Below, piece by piece: positions 63,623-64,000 of a stretch of 64,000 bases of DNA. The DNA comes from Priestia endophytica DSM 13796 (lineage in GTDB: Bacteria; Bacillota; Bacilli; Bacillales; Bacillaceae_H). Below the pieces are notes generated by a model. It was not told where the DNA came from. It searched no databases and saw only the letters and a program-made list of their open reading frames with translations. Numbering within the stretch: the first letter of the stretch is position 1; each line of letters begins with the position of its first letter. The DNA is taken from contig NZ_FOXX01000003.1 in the NCBI RefSeq assembly GCF_900115845.1, forward strand, positions 262,124-326,123, read 5' to 3'. Position numbers and translations under genes: made by a program.

Positions 63623-64000
63623 AACAACGATTTCCTCCTATAAAAAATTTACGTTTAATCTCTTTATAAACAAAAGTTAAAGGCACTTATATGTTCAATT
63701 TTTCACTTTGTGTTTCATGTACTCCCTTAGGTTATGTAGAAAAATGAACAACTAATCATATTGAATTCGAGATATTCAGTCTTTTTAAAACCTTTATAAT
63801 ATAAAGGTTTTAAAACCAAGTATTCTAATATGTATTATCAGTTTTAAAGTCCTTCCTATAATTTATATGACAGGCCCTTATCTGTCAAACAAAAATCACT
63901 GCAAAAGTCTCTTGTTTTCTGAAATTGTCGCTTAATGATTGATTATACCGATAATGTTAGTCGGGTTCAACGCTTTAACGCTAATTTTTCGAGAAATTTC
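63623..64000. other. yxe-operon upstream region, window end
   Basis: No gene in the last 380 bases. It holds a 33-base perfect palindrome at 63783-63815 and a short hairpin TGACAG/CTGTCA near 63870-63890. Some of it must be the promoter region of the yxeK-like operon, but no strong hexamers stand out. Confidence 0.45.
63783..63815. repeat. 33-base perfect palindrome upstream of the yxe-like operon
   Basis: Arms TTTTAAAACCTTTATA (63783-63798) and TATAAAGGTTTTAAAA (63800-63815) are exact complements around one base. It lies about 160 bases upstream of yxeK. It could be an operator, an attenuator hairpin or a terminator of a gene beyond the window. Confidence 0.7.

Noticed and set aside
1-64000. 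CRISPR arrays, prophage, IS elements, tRNA or rRNA genes
   Set aside because: No regularly spaced repeats, transposase or phage proteins or tRNA/rRNA sequences were seen; the reverse transcriptase belongs to the group II intron.

Overview
This 64 kb window is a chromosomal segment of a low-GC, spore-forming Bacillaceae bacterium, most likely from the Bacillus/Priestia group. The evidence is a spore-cortex lytic enzyme (CwlJ), a GerA-type germinant-receptor operon, IolR-type inositol catabolism, the petrobactin transporter set (yclNOPQ), a T-box-controlled aminoacyl-tRNA synthetase, AGGAGG-type ribosome binding sites and CcpA-type cre boxes. Nothing looks like prophage, a plasmid or CRISPR. 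The only clear mobile element is one group II intron. I see no rRNA or tRNA genes.

Layout. Positions 1-8.1 kb hold a cut-off MFS transporter gene and an inositol-catabolic region (iolJ-iolR, then iolD-iolB-iolC-iolA, all on the minus strand) with several near-perfect cre boxes. 8.4-12.4 kb is a germinant-receptor operon of A, B and C subunits, preceded by an extra 43-residue membrane-protein gene. 12.6-15 kb is iolE-iolT. 15.3-19.8 kb is an uncharacterised operon (Gfo/Idh dehydrogenase, TIM-barrel isomerase, polyol-type MFS permease) with an AraC regulator. 19.9-23.6 kb is a Fur-boxed petrobactin/catecholate ABC importer. 24.2-25.6 kb is a second IolT-like sugar porter. 26-33.6 kb is mixed: a cold-shock protein, small membrane proteins, an unusually short threonyl-tRNA synthetase behind a T-box leader, a coiled-coil protein followed by a possible structured RNA, a macrolide-type glycosyltransferase and an iron alcohol dehydrogenase.

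33.7-40.5 kb is a catabolic cluster: M20 dipeptidase, MFS importer, N-acylamino-acid racemase-like enolase and D-serine dehydratase, with a divergent regulator of unusual architecture. It points to use of D-amino acids or of N-acyl or peptide derivatives of them. 40.6-47.2 kb carries an aldehyde dehydrogenase, a frameshifted small membrane gene, a PTS-EIIC-like protein, an Lrp regulator, a YczE-like membrane protein, a second cold-shock gene with a striking upstream RNA, and cwlJ. 47.2-51.4 kb has helD and an MHS-family permease, separated by a probable small-RNA gene. 51.4-54.7 kb is a PPOX-type flavoprotein gene split by a 2.6 kb group II intron whose removal would restore the reading frame exactly. 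54.7-56.9 kb has a methionine aminopeptidase and a sulfotransferase-like gene. 56.9-63.6 kb is an equivalent of the B. subtilis yxeKLMNOPQ operon for uptake and breakdown of S-(2-succino)cysteine-type compounds, with the binding-protein gene moved to the 3' end.

Most operons are on the minus strand and end in strong intrinsic hairpins, several of them shared by convergent genes. Gene names are by recognition of protein features, not by database search. Functions of the clusters at 15-19 kb and 34-40 kb are inferences.
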